A stretch of 64,000 nt of DNA from Pseudorhodoferax soli (GTDB taxonomy: Bacteria; Pseudomonadota; Gammaproteobacteria; Burkholderiales; Burkholderiaceae_C). The notes below the pieces were generated by a model. That model saw only the letters and a program-made list of their open reading frames with translations. It was not told where the DNA came from and made no database searches. The stretch's first letter is position 1, and each line of letters opens with the position of its first letter. Positions 18,476 to 27,586 of the stretch are shown here, piece after piece. A program made the position numbers and the translations under genes. The DNA is taken from positions 533,320 to 597,319 of the forward strand of contig NZ_QPJK01000004.1 in assembly GCF_003337555.1 (NCBI RefSeq), read 5' to 3'.

Positions 18476-19489
18476 ATGCATGACATCCCGCCAATTGACC
18501 GACTGGCCCGACCGGCCCGCCGGCGCCGCCTGCTGACCGGCGCCGCGGCGCTGCTGCTCGCGTCCGCCGCACCGGCGTTCGCGCAGACTTATCCCGACAG
18601 GCCGATCCGCCTGGTCGTGCCCTACCCGCCTGGCGGCGCGACCGATGTGATCGGCCGCGTGGTCGGGCAGCAGCTGGGCACCGTGCTGGGCCAGAGCGTG
18701 GTGGTGGAGAACAAGGCCGGGGCGGCCGGCAACATCGGCGCGGCCATGGTGGCGCGCGAGAAGCCCGACGGCTACACCCTGCTGCTGGGCGCGCTGACCA
18801 GCCACTCGATCAACAGCGCGCTGGTCGGCCCGGCCGCGCAGTTCGACATGGTCAAGAGCTTCGCGCCGGTCTCCATCGTCGGCCGGGTGCCGCTGGTGGT
18901 GGTGGTGCATCCCGGGCTGAAGGCCAACGACATCGCCGAACTGGTGGCGCTGGCCAAGGGCCGGCAGCAGCCGCTGAGCTACGCGTCGTCGGGCAACGGC
19001 TCGCCGCAGCACCTGGCCGGCGAGATGTTCCAGCGCCAGGCCGGCATCAAGCTGCTGCACGTGCCCTACAAGGGCAGCAGCCCGGCGCTGACCGATCTCA
19101 TGGGCGGCCAGGTCGACCTGATGATCGACACCGTGCCCGCGGCGCAGGCCTTCATCAAGAGCGGCAAGCTGCGCGCGCTGGCCACCGCCACGGCCGAGCC
19201 GGTGGCCACGCTGCCGGGGGTGCCGACGGCGGCCCAGGCCGGCCTCAAGGGCTTCGAGGTCAGCTCGATGTTCGGCATCCTGGCGCCGGCCGGCACGCCG
19301 GCCGCCGTGGTCGAGCGCCTGAACGCCGCTTTGAAGGACGTCATGGTCCAGCCCGCCGTGCGCGAGGGCCTGCTGGCCCAGGGTGCCGTGGCCGCCTACA
19401 CCACGCCGCAGGAGGCCGCCGGCGCCATCGGCCGCGAGGTGGCGCAGTGGACCCAGGTGATCAAGGACGGCGCGATCAAGGCCGAGTGA
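18476..19489 (+). CDS. Bug-family periplasmic receptor 2
   Basis: 337 residues. The N-terminus has an Arg-rich region (ARPARRRRLLTG) followed by a hydrophobic core and AFAQ cleavage site. The mature part shows YPDRPIRLVVPYPPGGATD, VVVENKAGAAGNIGAAMVA, KPDGYTLL and HVPYKGSSPALTDLMGGQVD. It is divergent from the dehydratase and ends 36 bases before the stop of the convergent CpdB-like gene. It is likely the receptor for the sugar acid handled by the dehydratase. Confidence 0.93.
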   Translation: MHDIPPIDRLARPARRRRLLTGAAALLLASAAPAFAQTYPDRPIRLVVPYPPGGATDVIGRVVGQQLGTVLGQSVVVENKAGAAGNIGAAMVAREKPDGYTLLLGALTSHSINSALVGPAAQFDMVKSFAPVSIVGRVPLVVVVHPGLKANDIAELVALAKGRQQPLSYASSGNGSPQHLAGEMFQRQAGIKLLHVPYKGSSPALTDLMGGQVDLMIDTVPAAQAFIKSGKLRALATATAEPVATLPGVPTAAQAGLKGFEVSSMFGILAPAGTPAAVVERLNAALKDVMVQPAVREGLLAQGAVAAYTTPQEAAGAIGREVAQWTQVIKDGAIKAE

Positions 19490-19525
19490 GGCCGCGGCCG
19501 GGTCCAGGCGCCAGCGTCCGGCCGG

Positions 19526-21598
19526 TCACCGCGACAAATCGACGGCGTACTTGGACAGCCCCTTGCCCGAGCCGTCGTCGGCGGCCAGCAGCGAGATGTT
19601 GGCCAGGCCTGCGGCCTGGGCCACCGGCAGCGCCCCCGGCGCGCTGCTGAACACCACGGGACCGGCCGTCGCCACGGGCGTGAAGCGCCAGCTGCGCGCC
19701 GCGCCGTCGTTGCTGCGCGTGACCTGCGGGTTGGCGCGGATGTGGTTGATCAGCACGTCGCGGTTGGCGTCCGGCGAGGCCCAGATCGTGGCCGAGCCGT
19801 CCAGCTTGGGGATGAAGCTGGCGCCGCTGGTGGCGCGGTAGTTGTTGGTGGCGATCACGAACTCCTGCGCCGGGTCGATCGGCTGGCCCAGGTAGCGCAG
19901 GTTCTTGATGCGGCTGCCTTGGGCCTGCGTCACGTCGATCTCGTACTGGATGTCGGGCGTCGTGAACATGTCGAAGTTGTAGCCCGGGAAGCTGCTGATC
20001 AGCGCCTGCTCCGCGGTCGCCGCCGGGTCGATGCGGTTGAAGCGCTGCGCCGCGGCCTCCAGCCACTGCTGGATGTCGGCGCCGTTGACCTTCACCGCGT
20101 ACACCGTGTTGGGGTAGAGATAGAGGTCGGCCGCGTTGAAGATGGCCAGCGCGCCGGCGGCCACGTCGGTGTAGTCGCCCGCGCCCTGGAAGCCGGACTT
20201 GAACGGCGCGCTGACCGACAGCACCGGCAGGCTGGCGTACTGCGGCAGGTTGGCCTGGATGTAGGCCGACACATAGCTCTGCTGCGCCGCGTTCACGATC
20301 TGGACCGCGCCCGGGTCGCCGACGTCGGCGAACAGCGTGCTCATGCGGAAGTCGGTGCTGCCGATGGGCTGCTGCACGTAGGCGATGGTGGCCTGGTGCG
20401 GCGCCTCGACCAGCGGCGCGATGCTGGCGTCCACGGCCACGTACTGCGCCGGGCTGGCCTGGGTCTGCGCCGCCGTCAACGTGTTGCGCAGCGCGCTCTT
20501 GTTGGCCGCCTTGTCCACGCTCCAGCGCGTGCCGTCCCAGCGCAGCGCCAGCTCGATGACGCCCAGTGACTTGCCCCAGGAGCTCGGCATCACGGCCGGC
20601 ACGCCATGCACGGTGCCGGCGGCGTTGTCCACGCCGGGCTGGGTGTAGGCCGGGCGCGCGCCGCGGTCGGGGAACACGCCGTGCTGGTGGCCCATGACCA
20701 GCGCGTCGATGCCAGCCACCTGGGCCAGGTGCAGGCCGGGGTTCTCCATGCCCGGCGAGTAGCCCGCGCCGTCCATGCCGCCATGCAGCAGCGCGACCAC
20801 GATGTCGGCGCCCTGCGCGCGCACCTCGGGGATGTAGCGCGTGGCCGCCTCGACGGCGCCTTCGACACCGACCTTGCCTTCGAGGAAGCGCTTGTCCCAG
20901 TTCAGGATGCCGGGCGTGGTGAAGCCGATCACGCCGATCTTGATCGGCAGCGCGACAGGGGTGCCGTCGGTGCGCCGGGCCTGCACCGTGCGCTCCAGCA
21001 CCGCGTAGGGCTGGACCAGCGGCTGGTTCGATTTGCTGCTCCGGACATTGGCCAGCACCATGGCGAAGCCCGGGCCGGCGCACTTCAACGAGGCATCGAC
21101 GCCATCGACGTTCAGGCCACCGCCCAGCACCCGGTTCAGGAACGGCAGGCCGTAGTTGAACTCGTGGTTGCCCAGCGTGCCCGCGTCGTACTGCAGCGCG
21201 CCCATGGCCTTGTACATGGCGTGCTGCTGCGTGCAGGCGATGGGGTTGACGACGGCCTCGTAGTCGGCCAGGGCGGTGCCCTGGATGGTGTCGCCGTTGT
21301 CCACCAGCAGCGTGTTGGCGAAGTCGCTGCGCGCCTGGCGCACCAGCGTGGCGGTGCGCTCGAAGCCGTAGGACGGATCGGCCGCGAGCTTGAAGTAGTC
21401 GTAGCTGCGGATGTTGTTGTGCAGGTCCGTCGTGGCCAGCACGGCCAGCGTGGCCTGGGCCGGCTGGGCAACAGGGGTCTCGGAGGCCGGATCGTCGCTG
21501 CCGCCGCAAGCGGCCAGCAGGGCCAGGACACCGGCAGTGCACAAGGCCATGGCGAGACGGGCGGGGCGGGGGGGGGGGGGGGGATGGAGCGTGGTCAC
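19526..21598 (-). CDS. CpdB-like 2',3'-cyclic phosphodiesterase/3'-nucleotidase lipoprotein
   Basis: 690 residues from GTG 21598. The lipobox is LLAAC, so it is predicted to be a lipoprotein. The metallophosphatase domain has TTDLHNNIRSYDYF, VDNGDTIQG, GTLGNHEFNYG, VVALLHGGMDG and VMGHQHGVFP. The C-terminal nucleotide-binding domain includes TNNYRATSGASF. It would release nucleosides and phosphate from cyclic or 3'-nucleotides in the periplasm or at the surface. The N-terminal region before the signal core contains five Pro codons within a run of 16 C, so the upstream start is sensitive to slippage. ATG 21552 would bypass the run but gives a signal peptide without basic residues. Confidence 0.9.
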   Translation of the reverse strand: MTTLHPPPPPRPARLAMALCTAGVLALLAACGGSDDPASETPVAQPAQATLAVLATTDLHNNIRSYDYFKLAADPSYGFERTATLVRQARSDFANTLLVDNGDTIQGTALADYEAVVNPIACTQQHAMYKAMGALQYDAGTLGNHEFNYGLPFLNRVLGGGLNVDGVDASLKCAGPGFAMVLANVRSSKSNQPLVQPYAVLERTVQARRTDGTPVALPIKIGVIGFTTPGILNWDKRFLEGKVGVEGAVEAATRYIPEVRAQGADIVVALLHGGMDGAGYSPGMENPGLHLAQVAGIDALVMGHQHGVFPDRGARPAYTQPGVDNAAGTVHGVPAVMPSSWGKSLGVIELALRWDGTRWSVDKAANKSALRNTLTAAQTQASPAQYVAVDASIAPLVEAPHQATIAYVQQPIGSTDFRMSTLFADVGDPGAVQIVNAAQQSYVSAYIQANLPQYASLPVLSVSAPFKSGFQGAGDYTDVAAGALAIFNAADLYLYPNTVYAVKVNGADIQQWLEAAAQRFNRIDPAATAEQALISSFPGYNFDMFTTPDIQYEIDVTQAQGSRIKNLRYLGQPIDPAQEFVIATNNYRATSGASFIPKLDGSATIWASPDANRDVLINHIRANPQVTRSNDGAARSWRFTPVATAGPVVFSSAPGALPVAQAAGLANISLLAADDGSGKGLSKYAVDLSR
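21568..21583. repeat. 16-base G/C homopolymer in the 5' coding end of the CpdB-like gene
   Basis: The plus strand has 16 G in a row (16 C in the coding strand), preceded by GCGGGGC. Runs of this length are slippage-prone. A change of one base would shift the frame between GTG 21598 (or ATG 21634) and the signal peptide. It could also be a sequencing-length error. Confidence 0.9.
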
Positions 21599-21661
21599 GC
21601 CCCGGATTCTTGTGGGCCGCCTTGACAGCCCCATGACGTGATGTGACGGCGCGTTACAGGC

Positions 21662-22477
21662 TCAGCCGCCGCCGCGGGCACGCTCGTACAGCGGCATGAC
21701 CTTGGGCAGGTTGCGCTCGATGCCGGTGATGCGCGTGCTGCCCGACGGGTGGGTGCTGAGCCACTGCGGCGGCGCGCCCTGGGCCGCAGCGTTCATCTTC
21801 TGCCACAGCGTGACGGCGGCCCGCGGGTCGTAGCCGGCACGCGCGGACAGCTCCAGGCCCACGAGGTCGGCGTCGGTCTCGTTCTCGCGCGAGAACGACA
21901 GCCCGATCAGCTGCACGCCGCCGCCCACGACGGTGCGGCCCAGCGTGCCCAGGCCCAGCAATTCGGAGAACACATTGGCGCCCAGGTTGGTGGCCGCGCT
22001 CTTGCCGGCCCGCTCGCGCGCATGCTCGCGCAGCGCGTGGGCAATCTCGTGGCCCATCACGGCCGCGACCTCGTCGTCGCTGAGCTTGAGCTGGTTCAGG
22101 ATGCCCGTGTAGAAGGCGATCTTGCCGCCCGGCATGCACCAGGCGTTGACCTGCTTGCTGCCGATCAGATTGACCTCCCACTTCCAGTCCTTGGCGCGCG
22201 GGTTCCAGTCGATGGCATGCGGAATGATGCGGGTGGCGATGGCGCGCAGCCGTTGCAGCTGCGCGTTGTTGGCCGGCGCCAATGCGTTCTGCTGGGCCGC
22301 CTCGCGCAGCACCTGGCGGTACTGCTGCAGGGCCGTCGCCTCGATCTGGTCGGCCGATACCAGGCCGGTGAACACCGAGTTCTGGCCGACGCTCACGCCC
22401 TCGCGCTGCGCCAGCGCCGGGGTGCTCAGCAGGGCGCCGGCCAGGCCGAGCGCGACAAGGGTCTTGGAGGGCTTCAT
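21662..22477 (-). CDS. M48-family periplasmic metallopeptidase
   Basis: 271 residues. A signal peptide (MKPSKTLVALGLAGALL, cleavage near ALAQ) is followed by the zinc motif GHEIAHALREH and the third-ligand region ENETDADLVGLEL. The family includes E. coli LoiP/YggG and BepA, which degrade or assist outer-membrane proteins under stress. The start at 22477 gives a clean signal peptide; the longer form to 22585 does not. It is divergent from the AmpG-like permease across 50 bases. Confidence 0.9.
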   Translation of the reverse strand: MKPSKTLVALGLAGALLSTPALAQREGVSVGQNSVFTGLVSADQIEATALQQYRQVLREAAQQNALAPANNAQLQRLRAIATRIIPHAIDWNPRAKDWKWEVNLIGSKQVNAWCMPGGKIAFYTGILNQLKLSDDEVAAVMGHEIAHALREHARERAGKSAATNLGANVFSELLGLGTLGRTVVGGGVQLIGLSFSRENETDADLVGLELSARAGYDPRAAVTLWQKMNAAAQGAPPQWLSTHPSGSTRITGIERNLPKVMPLYERARGGG

Positions 22478-22527
22478 CGGGTGCTTCGCGCGGCCGGTGA
22501 CAAAAGACCGCAACGTATTATTCCCAG

Positions 22528-23904
22528 ATGACGTCGAGCCCGGCAAAGTCCGTAGAACTTGAGGCCGGTGCGGCCCCCTCCGCACCGGCCCGGCCCTCCT
22601 GGGCCGAGACCCTGCGCGTGTACCTGGAGCCGGCCACGCTGCGCATGCTGGCGCTGGGCTTCTCGGCCGGGCTGCCGCTGCTGCTGGTGCTGGGCACGCT
22701 GAGCTTCCGGCTGCGCGGGGCGGGCATCGACCGCACCACCATCGGCTACCTGAGCTGGGTCGGCCTGGCCTACGGCTTCAAGTGGGTTTGGGCGCCGCTG
22801 GTGGACCGCCTGCCGCTGCCGCTGCTGACGCGCTGGCTGGGCCGGCGCCGCAGCTGGCTGCTGCTGTCGCAGGCGCTCATCGTCGCCGGCCTGGTGGGCA
22901 TGGCGCTGGCCGACCCGCGCGGCGGGCTGGAGCCGCTGGTCTGGTGCGCGCTGCTGGTGGCCTTCGGCTCGGCCACGCAGGACATTGCGCTGGACGCCTT
23001 CCGCATCGAATCGGCCGCCACCGACAAGCAGGCCGCGCTGGCCGCCGCCTACCAGACCGGCTACCGCCTGGCCATGATCTGGGCCGGCGCCGGCGTGCTG
23101 TGGATCGTCGCCGGTGCGCGCGTGCAGGCCAGCGGCTACGAGAACCCGGCCTGGACCATGGCTTACCTGGCGATGGCGGCGAGCATGGTGGTCGGCGTGC
23201 TGACGGTGCTGCTCTCGCGCGAACCGGTGCCGCGCGCCTTCCAGCCCGCGCGCAGCCCGGGCGAATGGCTGCAGCAGACGCTGGTCGAGCCCTTCGCCGA
23301 CTTCTTCCGCCGCTACGGCTGGCAGGCCGCGCAGATCCTCGCGCTGATCGCCGTCTACCGCATCAGCGACGTGGTGATGGGCATCATGGCCAACCCCTTC
23401 TACGTGGACATGGGCTTTTCCGAGGGCGAAGTGGCCACCGTGAGCAAGGTCTACGGCGTGGTCATGACGCTGGTCGGCGCCTTCGTCGGCGGCGCGATGG
23501 CCATGCGGCTCGGCGTGCTGCGCGTGCTGATGCTGGGGGCCGTGCTCAGCGCGGCCAGCAACCTGCTGTTCGCCTGGATGGCCGGCCGCGGGCACGACCT
23601 GATGGCGCTCACGCTGGTGGTCTCGGCCGACAACCTGGCGGGCGGCATCGCCTCGGCGGCCTTCATCGCCTACCTGTCCAGCCTGACCAACGTGCAGTAC
23701 TCGGCCACCCAGTACGCGCTGTTCAGCTCGCTGATGCTGCTGCTGCCCAAGTTCATCGCGGGCTTCTCGGGCCAGTACGTGGACAGCTTCGGCTACGCCA
23801 GCTTCTTCACCGGTACGGCGCTGCTGGGCGTGCCCGTGCTCCTGCTGGTCTGGCTGGTGGGCCGCCGCATTCCCGTCAAGCCGCGCACACCACCGTTTAC
23901 TTAA
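22528..23904 (+). CDS. ampG: AmpG-like major facilitator permease
   Basis: 458 residues with about 12-14 hydrophobic segments. The pattern LEPATLRMLALGFSAGLPLL, SWVGLAYGFKWVWAPLVDR, FGSATQDIALDAFRIE and GYRLAMIWAG is characteristic of AmpG, which imports GlcNAc-anhydroMurNAc peptides for cell-wall recycling and so influences beta-lactamase induction. It ends about 80 bases before the response regulator; co-transcription is possible but not shown. Confidence 0.88.
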   Translation: MTSSPAKSVELEAGAAPSAPARPSWAETLRVYLEPATLRMLALGFSAGLPLLLVLGTLSFRLRGAGIDRTTIGYLSWVGLAYGFKWVWAPLVDRLPLPLLTRWLGRRRSWLLLSQALIVAGLVGMALADPRGGLEPLVWCALLVAFGSATQDIALDAFRIESAATDKQAALAAAYQTGYRLAMIWAGAGVLWIVAGARVQASGYENPAWTMAYLAMAASMVVGVLTVLLSREPVPRAFQPARSPGEWLQQTLVEPFADFFRRYGWQAAQILALIAVYRISDVVMGIMANPFYVDMGFSEGEVATVSKVYGVVMTLVGAFVGGAMAMRLGVLRVLMLGAVLSAASNLLFAWMAGRGHDLMALTLVVSADNLAGGIASAAFIAYLSSLTNVQYSATQYALFSSLMLLLPKFIAGFSGQYVDSFGYASFFTGTALLGVPVLLLVWLVGRRIPVKPRTPPFT

Positions 23905-23984
23905 CTTTACGGGCGTGACAACACAGGTCGGCGCACGCGCCGCACCATGGCGCATCCAGGCCCTGCCTGCACAGAAAAACACCG

Positions 23985-24695
23985 ATGACCACTCCTTTGC
24001 TGATGATCGAGGACGACACCCGGCTGGCCCAGATGGTGGGCGCGTACCTGGGCCAGTCCGGCTTCGCGGTGGAGCACAAGGCCACGGCCACCGAGGGGCT
24101 GGCGCGGCTGCAGCAGCCCGGCGGCCTGCCCGAGCTCGTGATCCTGGACCTGATGCTGCCCGACATGGACGGCCTGGAGGTCTGCCGCCGCATCCGCGCC
24201 GCCCAGGGCGAGATGGCGCGCGTGCCCGTGCTCATGCTGACCGCCAAGGGCGACCCGCTGGACCGCATCATCGGCCTGGAGCTCGGCGCCGACGACTACC
24301 TGCCCAAGCCCTTCGAGCCGCGCGAGCTGCTGGCGCGCATCCGCGCCGTGCTGCGCCGGCGCAGCGAAGGCGCCCCCGTGGCCACCCAGGTGCTGCGCTT
24401 CGGCTCGCTGGACATCGACCGCGACGCGCGCAGCGTGACGGTGGCCGGCCAGGCCTGCGAGCTGACGGCCTACCAGTTCGACCTGCTGGTGACGCTGGCC
24501 GAGCGCGCCGGCCGCGTGCTGAGCCGCGACCAGATCATGGAGGCCGTGCGCGGCCGCGAACTCGAGGCCTTCGACCGCTCGATCGACGTGCACATGGGCC
24601 GCATCCGCGCGGCCATCGAGGCCGACCCGAAGAACCCCAAGCGCATCGTGACGGTGCGCGGCGCCGGCTATGTCTTCGCCAAGCAGCAGGACTGA
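23985..24695 (+). CDS. OmpR-family response regulator
   Basis: 236 residues. The receiver domain has the acidic pair ED (9-11), phospho-acceptor Asp55 in LVILDLMLPDMDG, and Lys108 in YLPKPFEP. The C-terminal winged helix has ELTAYQFDLLVTLAERAG and VDVHMGRIRAAIEAD-like recognition. The closest functional relatives by pattern are RstA/OmpR types. The sensor kinase gene overlaps its end by 26 bases, so the two are co-expressed. Confidence 0.93.
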   Translation: MTTPLLMIEDDTRLAQMVGAYLGQSGFAVEHKATATEGLARLQQPGGLPELVILDLMLPDMDGLEVCRRIRAAQGEMARVPVLMLTAKGDPLDRIIGLELGADDYLPKPFEPRELLARIRAVLRRRSEGAPVATQVLRFGSLDIDRDARSVTVAGQACELTAYQFDLLVTLAERAGRVLSRDQIMEAVRGRELEAFDRSIDVHMGRIRAAIEADPKNPKRIVTVRGAGYVFAKQQD

Positions 24696-25947
24696 GGCGA
24701 CGCCCAGGCGCCTGCCCGGCGTGCTGCAGCGCCTGTACGTGCGCATCTGGCTGTCGGTGCTGGCGGCCGTGGCCGTGCTCATGCTGCTGCTGGGCTGGGC
24801 CTGGCGCCTCACGACCGATCCGCCGGCGCGCACGGTGGTCGTGCAGAACATGGCCGGCGAGACCATCGGCCAGGGCGCCTGGCGTGGCTGGCGCGACCTG
24901 GACGGCAAGGTGCCCCAGCATTCCGACGGCGACAACGAGCCGCCCGACCCGGCCACGGTGGCCAAGTACGCCGAGTTCAAGAGCGGGCCGGAATTCCTGG
25001 TGCGCATGCAGGACGGACAGGAACTGGTGCTGCACATGCCGCGGCCGCCGCGCTCGATCTGGGGCCGCCCGCCGGACGGCTTCTTCTGGGTGCTGGGCAT
25101 GGTGGGCATCGGTTGCGCACTGGTCATGTACCCGGTGGCGCGCCGGCTCACGCGCCGGCTCGAGCGGCTGCAGAGCGGCGTCGAGCGCTGGGGCGCGGGC
25201 GACCTGTCGGCGCGCGTGGCGGTGGGCGGTGACGACGAGGTCGGCTTCCTGGCGCAGCGTTTCAACACCGCGGCCGAGCGCATCGACCAGCTCATGCGCG
25301 CGCAGAAATCGCTGCTGGCCAACGCCTCGCACGAGCTGCGCTCGCCGCTGGCGCGCATCCGCATGGGGCTGGAGCTGATGAGCCTGGCGCCCACGCCCGA
25401 GATCCGCGACGAGATCAGCCGCAACATTGGCGAGCTCGACCAGCTCATCGACGAGATCCTGCTGGCCAGCCGGCTCGACGCGAAGGAGGCCGACATGGGC
25501 ACCGTCGAGGAGGTGGACTGGACGGGCCTGACCGCCGAGGAATGCGCGCGGCTGGACGTGGCCTTCGAGGCCGGTGCAGAGGACGGCAGCGATGCCGCCC
25601 CGGTGCAGGTGCGCGGCGTGCCCAAGCTGCTGCGTCGCGCCGTGCGCAACCTGCTCGAGAACGCGCGCCGCTACGGCCGTGGCGAGGTCAGCGCCAGCCT
25701 GCAGCACGATGGCCGCCAGGCCGTGCTGCGCGTGTTCGACCGCGGGCCCGGCGTGCCGCCGGCGCTGCGCGAGCGCATCTTCGAGCCCTTCTACCGCCTG
25801 CCGGGCGCCAGCGAGAGCAATGGCGGCGTGGGCCTGGGGCTGGCGCTGGTCAAGTCGATCGCCGAGCGCCATGGCGGCTCGGCGCGCTGCGAAGGGCGCG
25901 AGGGCGGCGGGGCCTGCTTCGTCATTGCGCTGCCGGACGCGGCCTGA
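24670..25947 (+). CDS. Sensor histidine kinase, partner of the preceding regulator
   Basis: 425 residues. Two membrane segments (about 25-45 and 137-155) flank a periplasmic loop of about 90 residues rich in Asp and Pro. HAMP (RRLTRRLERL to AARVAVGGDDE) leads to His221 in NASHELRSPLARIRM, the N box LRRAVRNLLENARRYG, the G box DRGPGVPP and G2 NGGVGLGLALVKSI. The start at 24670 overlaps the regulator gene. Its signal is unknown; the short periplasmic domain has no recognised fold. Confidence 0.92.
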   Translation: MSSPSSRTEATPRRLPGVLQRLYVRIWLSVLAAVAVLMLLLGWAWRLTTDPPARTVVVQNMAGETIGQGAWRGWRDLDGKVPQHSDGDNEPPDPATVAKYAEFKSGPEFLVRMQDGQELVLHMPRPPRSIWGRPPDGFFWVLGMVGIGCALVMYPVARRLTRRLERLQSGVERWGAGDLSARVAVGGDDEVGFLAQRFNTAAERIDQLMRAQKSLLANASHELRSPLARIRMGLELMSLAPTPEIRDEISRNIGELDQLIDEILLASRLDAKEADMGTVEEVDWTGLTAEECARLDVAFEAGAEDGSDAAPVQVRGVPKLLRRAVRNLLENARRYGRGEVSASLQHDGRQAVLRVFDRGPGVPPALRERIFEPFYRLPGASESNGGVGLGLALVKSIAERHGGSARCEGREGGGACFVIALPDAA

Positions 25948-26287
25948 AACTGCGCATGCCTGGAGACGCGGACGACTCCAGAACATGGGTCGCCCTGGAA
26001 GTTCGCCGCTGACATCGGTCGGTGCGTAATCGAATCTTCGAAAAGGCGATGTTGCCGAACGAAGTGATTTCCACGGCCTGAACCAGCGTCGCTGACGCAG
26101 AGTGCGCTGGGCTCCAACTGCGAACGCGCTGATCGACCTGCACCGCGACGAAGCCATCGTGTTCGCCGCAGGCCATCCTGTAGATGGCTCCGTTCAGCGT
26201 ATCGTCGAACGTCCGTCCGAGGTGCCGAGATTGAGGGATATGCAGCGCCTTCGCCCCACGCCGCAAGGAAGCTGCAGCCTTGAATTG
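25948..26287. other. 340-base gap without a convincing gene
   Basis: Lies between the kinase and the TbpB-like gene, whose 3' ends converge here. Base composition drops compared with the flanks. The longest open frame (minus strand 25922-26266, reading ALHIPQSRHLGRTFDDTLNG) has no clear ribosome site and no family I recognise. It may be remnant DNA at the edge of an acquired segment. Confidence 0.5.
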
Positions 26288-27586
26288 TCAATCCCGTTTG
26301 GCAGTGAAACCACCGATCATTCCCCAGTTTGAATTGGATCCGCTGGCCGTGTAGGTTCTTGCAACACCACTCACTTCGCTTGCCGCGGGACCATAGAAGC
26401 GCCCAGAAACCTCAGTATTGGCGTTCGACGGCAGGACACATCGAAACATGCCTGTTGCCATGTCGACGTTCGCAGTGCATGTCAGCGTACTGACCGGGCC
26501 TTGTGGATTTCCAACATCATTGGACTCGCTGTGGGTGCTGGGGCCTCCAATGGGTTGGAAATGGACGATGCTGTATGTACTGACTACATCAACATTCACG
26601 GTGGCTGTCTGGCTACCTGCGTCGAAGGTGATACGAACAGGCCCGTAGTTTGAATACATTCGATCCCAGGCAGGAAATAGATATTGCATCCCCGCCAGAC
26701 CACTATATTGCGTCAAACCGCTGGTCGGTATCTCACTTGGGCTCGTCGGACTTCCATAGGCATAGGCACCCCAGAACGTGGGCCGGCCAGAAAAATATCC
26801 CGAATGTGCAGACCCTACGTAAGACCACAGTGCAAAGGTGCTGTAGACAGCGCCATAGCTCGCCAGATTGTGGTCGACGACCCACCATGATTTTTGCAAG
26901 ACCGTATTGGGTGAATTCGGATCGTCGACATCGGCAAAATCGCTGGCGTGCCTCGTCACCGGAATGCCTGCCAATGGAGTGGTCAGGGTCCGCGCATTGA
27001 TCAGAAACAGGTTTTCGTTCAATGTCGAGCCATTCACTGGATCTCTCGCACCGGTGATCGAGAACCCCTGCCTGTGCGCCTTGGTGAGATCGAAACCGTT
27101 TGCGGCAATAGAAGGCTGAAACCACTGCGGATCAGCCGGCACAAGGTACCCCAAGCTTGAATAATCTGTGTACCGGCCTGCGTTGGCCATCAGCACCAGC
27201 CCCGGCAAAGCAGCATCGGCGATCGAAGCCACTGGCGCATAAGTTGGGGCTGGGGCTGGTGCAGGGCTTGGGACTGATGGCGGGGCCGGGACTGGTGCCG
27301 GGGCCGGGACTGGTGGCGGCGCGGGCACTGGCGGCGGGGCCGGCACTGGTGGCGGCGCTGGCACTGGTGGCGGCGCTGGCACTGGTGGCGGCGCTGGCAC
27401 TGGTGGCGGCGCTGGGACTGGTGGCGGCGCTGGGACTGGTGCTGGTGCTGTTCCCGGGGCAGGAGCCGGGGCATTCTGGGATTCTTCACTGTCACCACCA
27501 CCGCCACACGCTGCCAGCAACACAGCGCATAGCGTCAATGAGGAGAGCTTCAGTTTGCTGACATCCACTCGTTCACATTTGCTCAC
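26288..27586 (-). CDS. Surface lipoprotein with TbpB-like barrel end and PVPAPP repeats
   Basis: 432 residues from GTG 27586 (GGAG six bases upstream). The signal ends at a lipobox LLAACGGGG. Residues about 38-115 are a Pro/Ala linker with tandem PPPVPA hexapeptides. The rest is a beta-rich, Tyr/Ser/Gly-rich domain ending VSGRFYGPAASEVSGVARTY then GGFTAKRD, the pattern of the last barrel strands of TbpB, HpuA and factor-H-binding lipoproteins that Slam proteins bring to the surface. No Slam or TonB receptor gene is next to it. Base composition is clearly less GC-rich than its neighbours, suggesting transfer. The ligand is unknown. Confidence 0.8.
   Translation of the reverse strand: MSKCERVDVSKLKLSSLTLCAVLLAACGGGGDSEESQNAPAPAPGTAPAPVPAPPPVPAPPPVPAPPPVPAPPPVPAPPPVPAPPPVPAPPPVPAPAPVPAPPSVPSPAPAPAPTYAPVASIADAALPGLVLMANAGRYTDYSSLGYLVPADPQWFQPSIAANGFDLTKAHRQGFSITGARDPVNGSTLNENLFLINARTLTTPLAGIPVTRHASDFADVDDPNSPNTVLQKSWWVVDHNLASYGAVYSTFALWSYVGSAHSGYFSGRPTFWGAYAYGSPTSPSEIPTSGLTQYSGLAGMQYLFPAWDRMYSNYGPVRITFDAGSQTATVNVDVVSTYSIVHFQPIGGPSTHSESNDVGNPQGPVSTLTCTANVDMATGMFRCVLPSNANTEVSGRFYGPAASEVSGVARTYTASGSNSNWGMIGGFTAKRD
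27289..27450. repeat. 18-bp tandem repeat, about nine units
   Basis: The unit is GGCACTGGTGGCGGCGCT on the plus strand. Four exact copies start at 27343, 27361, 27379 and 27397, with diverged units on either side. Each unit encodes one PPPVPA hexapeptide of the lipoprotein linker. Because the unit is a multiple of three, copy-number changes would lengthen or shorten the linker without breaking the frame. Confidence 0.9.

Noticed and set aside
25922-26266. Minus-strand open frame of 114 codons after the kinase gene
   Set aside because: No ribosome site, no family, overlaps the end of the kinase gene; kept only as part of the unassigned gap.
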